A stretch of DNA of 9,065 nt, from the NCBI GenBank assembly GCA_017958585.1, contig JAGDCK010000123.1:1-9065 (forward strand), in the 5' to 3' direction. The DNA comes from Lachnospiraceae bacterium. Lineage in GTDB: Bacteria > Bacillota > Clostridia > Lachnospirales > Lachnospiraceae. Positions 6,067 to 9,065 of the stretch are shown here, piece after piece; the stretch's first letter is position 1; the number at the start of each line of letters is the position of its first letter. Both the position numbers and the translations under genes were made by a program. The notes below the pieces were generated by a model. The model saw nothing but the letters and a program-made list of their open reading frames with translations, searched no databases and had not been told where the DNA came from.

Positions 6067-7458
6067 TCAACGAATAATCTGCCCTAAAAGGACTTCTTCC
6101 ATTAAGAATTCCTTAATTTTGCATAAAAGTATATCCCCGGAGTTAATTTCGCCGTCATCTTTCACAGCAACCTTTACATAATCCGTGGTATGACCCACAA
6201 AATACTCTTCCGAACCAATCTTCTTTTTTTCCTCAAAAAGGACCTTTGCAGTGTTTCCGAGATACTTTTCTCTGAACTCTTTTGAATGCTTTTCCGTCAT
6301 CTCAAGGAGGATATCGCTTCGGATGGCCTTGTTCTCGTCAGACACCTGATTATCCATATCCGCAGCTCTTGTTCCGGCTCTCTTTGAATATTTAAACACA
6401 TGCATTTCGTAGAATTTGATGTCCTCAAGAAACGCCCTGCTCTCGGAAAACTCTCTCTCATCCTCACCGGGAAATCCCACAATGACATCAGTGGTGATGG
6501 CAGGTCTGTCAAAATATTTTCTGAGGGTGTTAACGCTGTCTCTGTACTCAGCCGCGCTGTAATGTCTGTTCATGCGCTTTAAGGTGTCGTCGCATCCGCT
6601 CTGAAGGGAGAGATGGAAATGAGGGCAAAGGGTTCTGAGCGCCGCAAGCCTCTTTGCGTTTTCCTCTGTCACGATCCTGGGCTCAAGAGAGCCTAAGCGC
6701 AGTCTTTCAAGTCCGGGAATCCTGTCCACCATTTCGCAAAGCTCAATGAGTTTTCCCTTTCCTCTGTAGTCTCCGGTGGCATTGTAGTTTTCATCAAAAT
6801 CAATGCCGTAGGAACTGATATGGATTCCTGTAAGGACCACCTCGGAGTAACCCTTTTCCACGATTTTTTCTATCTCGCTTACAATGTCCAAGGCTTTTCT
6901 GGATCTCACTCTTCCTCTGGCATAGGGAATCAGACAATATGAACAGAACTGATTGCAGCCGTCCTGGATCTTAATATAGGCCCTGGTGTGCTCAGCGGTC
7001 TTTTCAATGTGCATGTCCTCATACTCGTTTGTATGATTTATGTCAATGACCGTGGTGCCGTTTAAAGTCTTGTCAACAGCATCTCCCTCGCCTTTACCGA
7101 ACTTCTCATGCTTTTCAAGATATTCAAACAGGATCGGTACAATGTCTTTTTTTCTGTTATTTCCTATTGCAAGGTCAATGGCGGGATCTTTTTCCACATC
7201 TTTTAAGCCTGTCTGGACATAGCAACCCACTGCAACCACCACCGCATCGGGATTTTTTTGCTTTGCACGGTGCAGCATCTGACGGCTTTTTCTGTCCGCA
7301 ATATTAGTAACCGTACATGTATTTATGATATAAATATCCGCATTTTCGTCAAAAGGCACAATGGTAAAGCCCTTTTCCTGTAAAACCTGTTGCATATAGT
7401 CAAGTTCATAGGAATTGGTCTTGCACCCGAGATTGTGTAATGCTACCTTTTTTTCCAT
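6067..7458 (-). CDS. mtaB: tRNA N6-threonylcarbamoyladenosine(37)-C2 methylthiotransferase (radical SAM)
   Basis: MtaB adds a methylthio group to t6A37 of tRNAs reading ANN codons, making ms2t6A. The 463-residue protein has the three-domain layout of the methylthiotransferase family. The N-terminal UPF0004 domain has cluster ligands C12 (NLGCKTN), C48 (NTCTVTN) and C79 (VGCY). The radical SAM domain has C168-x3-C172-x2-C175 in IQDGCNQFCSYCLIPYARG. A C-terminal TRAM-like domain starts near residue 397. The NLGCKTNSYE opening and RGRVRSR segment fit MtaB (B. subtilis YqeV) better than MiaB or RimO. The start is ATG at 7456-7458 with GAGG 6 bases upstream. It is the first gene of the minus-strand run and diverges from the HPr-like gene. 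Both Fe-S ligand sets are intact. Confidence 0.94.
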   Translation of the reverse strand: MEKKVALHNLGCKTNSYELDYMQQVLQEKGFTIVPFDENADIYIINTCTVTNIADRKSRQMLHRAKQKNPDAVVVAVGCYVQTGLKDVEKDPAIDLAIGNNRKKDIVPILFEYLEKHEKFGKGEGDAVDKTLNGTTVIDINHTNEYEDMHIEKTAEHTRAYIKIQDGCNQFCSYCLIPYARGRVRSRKALDIVSEIEKIVEKGYSEVVLTGIHISSYGIDFDENYNATGDYRGKGKLIELCEMVDRIPGLERLRLGSLEPRIVTEENAKRLAALRTLCPHFHLSLQSGCDDTLKRMNRHYSAAEYRDSVNTLRKYFDRPAITTDVIVGFPGEDEREFSESRAFLEDIKFYEMHVFKYSKRAGTRAADMDNQVSDENKAIRSDILLEMTEKHSKEFREKYLGNTAKVLFEEKKKIGSEEYFVGHTTDYVKVAVKDDGEINSGDILLCKIKEFLMEEVLLGQIIR

Positions 7459-7489
7459 TTCTTACCTCTTTTTTGTTATGTTTTTCTCC

Positions 7490-7518
7490 TTGACTTTTGT
7501 TCGGTTACTCGTTAATAT
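7490..7518 (+). promoter_or_regulatory. Strong sigma-A promoter for the HPr-like gene
   Basis: TTGACT (7490-7495) and TAATAT (7513-7518) are separated by exactly 17 bases. A transcript would start near 7525, giving a leader of about 39 bases before the AAGGAGG site (7549-7555) and ATG at 7564. This is the clearest promoter in the window. Confidence 0.8.
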
Positions 7519-7544
7519 GAGGATGAACACAGTAAACAAAAGAC
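7492..7544. repeat. Inverted repeat bracketing the HPr-like gene promoter
   Basis: GACTTTTGTT (7492-7501) and AACAAAAGAC (7535-7544) form an inverted repeat, 9 of 10 positions matching, with 33 bases between the arms. The left arm overlaps the -35 element and the right arm lies about 10-20 bases after the likely transcription start. This placement would suit a regulator binding site or loop, but AT-rich repeats also arise by chance. Confidence 0.4.
7512..7539 (-). promoter_or_regulatory. Weak candidate promoter for mtaB, overlapping the divergent promoter
   Basis: On the minus strand TTGTTT (7534-7539) and TATTAA (7512-7517) are 16 bases apart. Matches to consensus are 3/6 and 4/6. Its -10 shares bases with the -10 of the plus-strand promoter, so if real the two would compete. 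The mtaB gene must have some promoter in 7459-7563 or be read from upstream of 7940; nothing better was seen. Confidence 0.22.
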
Positions 7545-7563
7545 TAACAAGGAGGGAACAGTA

Positions 7564-7794
7564 ATGAAGACAGTTCAGATTTCTTTAAATTCAATCGATA
7601 AGGTTAAATCATTTGTAAATGATATCACCAAGTTTGATTATGATTTCGACCTTGTATCCGGAAGATACGTTATCGATGCAAAATCAATCATGGGAATCTT
7701 TAGTCTTGATCTTTCAAAGCCTATCGATCTTAACATTCACGCTGAGGATAACGTTGAAGAAATCCTTGACGTACTCAAGGCTTATACCGTTTAA
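7564..7794 (+). CDS. HPr-like protein lacking the phosphorylatable histidine
   Basis: HPr carries phosphate in the sugar phosphotransferase system through His15 and is controlled by Ser46 phosphorylation. This 76-residue protein has the HPr fold pattern: KTVQISL strand, a helix near 12-22, KFDYDFDL, and AKSIMGIFSLDLSKPIDLNI. The last matches the regulatory-serine region KSIMGVMSLGI of B. subtilis HPr, so Ser41 is the Ser46 counterpart. The GIHARPA loop is missing: aligning the ends leaves a gap of about three residues there and no His, Arg or Pro. It therefore should not pass phosphate to EIIs. Like Crh of Bacillus, which also lacks the histidine, it might act through HPr kinase and CcpA, but no residue here proves that. 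It is a lone plus-strand gene with a strong promoter, AAGGAGG site 8 bases before ATG, and its own terminator. Confidence 0.85.
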   Translation: MKTVQISLNSIDKVKSFVNDITKFDYDFDLVSGRYVIDAKSIMGIFSLDLSKPIDLNIHAEDNVEEILDVLKAYTV

Positions 7795-7842
7795 TTTATT
7801 AATCGGTATTTTTCCAAAAGAAAATAATCATATTTATATATT

Positions 7843-7880
7843 AACAGGCTGAAGGCATACGCTTTCAGCCTGTTTTATGT
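7843..7880 (+). terminator. Intrinsic terminator of the HPr-like gene
   Basis: Arms 7843-7856 and 7861-7874 pair over 14 positions, including one G-T pair, around an ATAC loop. The core is AACAGGCTGAA with its exact reverse complement. TTTT runs from 7873 to 7876, with more T-rich sequence after it. It lies 48 bases after the stop codon. On the opposite strand the stem is followed by mixed A/T sequence, so it works mainly for the plus strand. Confidence 0.88.
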
Positions 7881-7898
7881 TTTACAATGAGCTGAGTT

Positions 7899-7928
7899 CA
7901 GATCATCATGCTCGCATGAGATGATCTG
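7899..7928. terminator. Hairpin between the convergent HPr-like and thiI genes
   Basis: CAGATCATC (7899-7907) and GATGATCTG (7920-7928) are perfect 9-base inverted arms; an inner ATG/CAT pair extends the stem with a small bulge. It begins 12 bases after the thiI stop codon (minus strand), where a terminator would be expected, but no T run follows on that strand. On the plus strand CCTTTT follows, so it could be a back-up terminator for the HPr-like gene or a thiI mRNA 3'-end structure. Confidence 0.5.
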
Positions 7929-7940
7929 CCTTTTACTCTC

Positions 7941-9065
7941 CTACTGAACAATTATAAGTTCGTCGGTATCAAGAGCTGTCTGAACCAGTTCGTCGATCTT
8001 TTCTTCCAGGTTCTGCTCATGGATCCTGATCACATTCGCATTGGGCTTTGTCACGGGATGCTTTGCCACAAAGATGGTACAGCAATCCTCGTATGGTAAG
8101 ATCGATGTCTCGTAGCTGCCGATCTTTTCGGATACTTCCACGATCTCCATCTTGTCAAATCCGATGAGGGGTCTGTATACCGGCATTTCACAGACTTCGT
8201 TTGTGGCTGCCAAAGATTGCATGGTCTGGCTTGCCACCTGACCGATACTCTCACCTGTGATAAGACCCAGGCACTCGTTCTGCTTTGCGATGGTCTCTGC
8301 GATCCTCATCATATATCGTCTCATGATGATGGTCAGCTCGTCATGAGGACATTTCTCATAAATATAGAGCTGAATATCCGTAAAGTTTATAACATGCAGA
8401 TAGATGGGGCCAGTATACTGCGCCACGATCTTTGCAAGATCTATAACCTTCTGCTTTGCTCTCTCTGAAGTATACGGAGGCGCTTTGAAATAAACCGCGT
8501 CGATCTTTACTCCACGCTTTCCGATCATATATCCCGCAACGGGTGAATCGATTCCGCCGGAGAGAAGAAGCATAGCCTTTCCCGCTGTTCCCACAGGCAT
8601 TCCGCCGGGACCGGGGATATTGATGGAGTAGACGTAGATCTGGTCTCTTACCTCCACATTTATCATAAGCTCAGGATTGTGAACATCCACTTTCATCTCC
8701 GGGAAGGCATCAAGGATAGCCTCACCCAGGTCCATGTTGATCTCCATGGAATCTAAGGGATAATTTTTTCTGGCACGGCGTGCGTGAACCTTGAATGTCT
8801 TGTTCTTGTCAGGGTGAACCGCATCGATATAAGCCACCACGTCCTGCTTTAACTTGTCAAATCCCTCATCGTGAAGCACCTTTACGGGACAGATCCAGGC
8901 GATACCGAATACTTTTTTCAGGTGGTCAACCACTTCGTCGTAGTCAAAGTCGCTTACCGCATCCACATAGATCCTTCCGTCGGTCTTTCTGATCTTGAAT
9001 TCACCGTCGCACTTTTTCACGGCATATTTTATCTGCTGGACCAATGCATCCTCGAACAGATATCT
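7941..9065 (-). CDS. thiI: tRNA uridine 4-sulfurtransferase ThiI, lacking its first codons (right window edge)
   Basis: ThiI activates U8 of tRNA with ATP for conversion to 4-thiouridine, and supports thiamine thiazole synthesis in some bacteria. The frame is open to the right edge (first visible residues RYLFEDALVQQIKYAV), so the true start, probably about 15-20 codons further out, is not in the window. The 374 visible residues show an N-terminal ferredoxin-like part, a THUMP domain near 60-150, the ATP-pyrophosphatase PP-loop SGGIDSP at 169-175, and ITGESIGQVASQT (269-281). C328-C329 (YEDCCTIF) is at the position of a conserved cysteine of the family. There is no C-terminal rhodanese domain, as is usual in Firmicutes, so sulfur must come from a separate cysteine desulfurase (NifZ/IscS type), not seen here. 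It is convergent with the HPr-like gene. Confidence 0.95.
   Translation of the reverse strand, partial: RYLFEDALVQQIKYAVKKCDGEFKIRKTDGRIYVDAVSDFDYDEVVDHLKKVFGIAWICPVKVLHDEGFDKLKQDVVAYIDAVHPDKNKTFKVHARRARKNYPLDSMEINMDLGEAILDAFPEMKVDVHNPELMINVEVRDQIYVYSINIPGPGGMPVGTAGKAMLLLSGGIDSPVAGYMIGKRGVKIDAVYFKAPPYTSERAKQKVIDLAKIVAQYTGPIYLHVINFTDIQLYIYEKCPHDELTIIMRRYMMRIAETIAKQNECLGLITGESIGQVASQTMQSLAATNEVCEMPVYRPLIGFDKMEIVEVSEKIGSYETSILPYEDCCTIFVAKHPVTKPNANVIRIHEQNLEEKIDELVQTALDTDELIIVQ

Noticed and set aside
7619..7852. Second plus-strand frame overlapping the HPr-like gene
   Set aside because: It starts inside that gene in another frame, without a ribosome binding site, and runs into the terminator stem; the HPr-like frame has promoter, ribosome binding site and homology.
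9042..9044. TTG at 9044 as the thiI start
   Set aside because: The frame stays open to the window edge with family-like residues (RYLFEDA) before it, so the gene is simply cut.
1..9065. Mobile element, CRISPR array, prophage, defence system, tRNA or rRNA
   Set aside because: No transposase, integrase, spaced repeats, attachment-like repeats or RNA gene was found; every long stretch is covered by conserved housekeeping genes.

Overview
This window looks like a housekeeping stretch from a low-to-mid GC Clostridia genome, most likely a Lachnospiraceae member of the Butyrivibrio/Roseburia kind. The clues are a type III glutamine synthetase, a rhodanese-less ThiI, RNase J, YlbF and IreB homologues, strong AGGAGG-type ribosome binding sites, and a gene order that parallels the Bacillus subtilis yrzL-yrrK-yrzB-yrrL-yrrM-yrrN/O cluster. 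The genus is an inference. No rRNA, tRNA, CRISPR array, insertion sequence or phage gene was seen.

Layout, right to left (almost everything is on the minus strand). The 3' part of thiI (tRNA 4-thiouridine synthesis) runs in from the right edge and ends at 7941. A single plus-strand gene (7564-7794) follows. It encodes a 76-residue HPr-like protein that keeps the regulatory-serine segment but has lost the phosphorylatable-histidine loop; it has its own strong promoter and a textbook terminator. Divergent from it starts a long minus-strand run: mtaB (ms2t6A37 in tRNA), ireB (substrate of a PASTA-type Ser/Thr kinase), ruvX/yqgF, a DUF1292 protein (YrzB-like), then a 142-base gap with a hairpin, then rnj (RNase J, TTG start), ylbF, a membrane-anchored MltG-like protein with no catalytic domain, trmR and trhP (5-methoxyuridine at tRNA position 34). 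The run ends with the first 154 codons of glnN (type III glutamine synthetase), cut by the left edge.

The common theme is RNA metabolism: four tRNA-modification genes (thiI, mtaB, trmR, trhP), a pre-16S rRNA processing candidate (ruvX), and an mRNA decay pair (rnj, ylbF). To these are added cell-envelope control (ireB, the MltG-like stub) and a probable regulatory HPr paralogue. rnj-ylbF sits inside what is otherwise the B. subtilis-like order. Tight spacing (4 bp between rnj and ylbF, 0 bp between trmR and trhP, about 20 bp elsewhere) argues for co-transcription and translational coupling from rnj to trhP.

This is mostly a conserved region, not an obviously new system. The parts most worth a second look are the histidine-less HPr paralogue with an inverted repeat spanning its promoter, the catalytic-domain-free MltG stub at the normal mltG locus, and the rnj-ylbF insertion.
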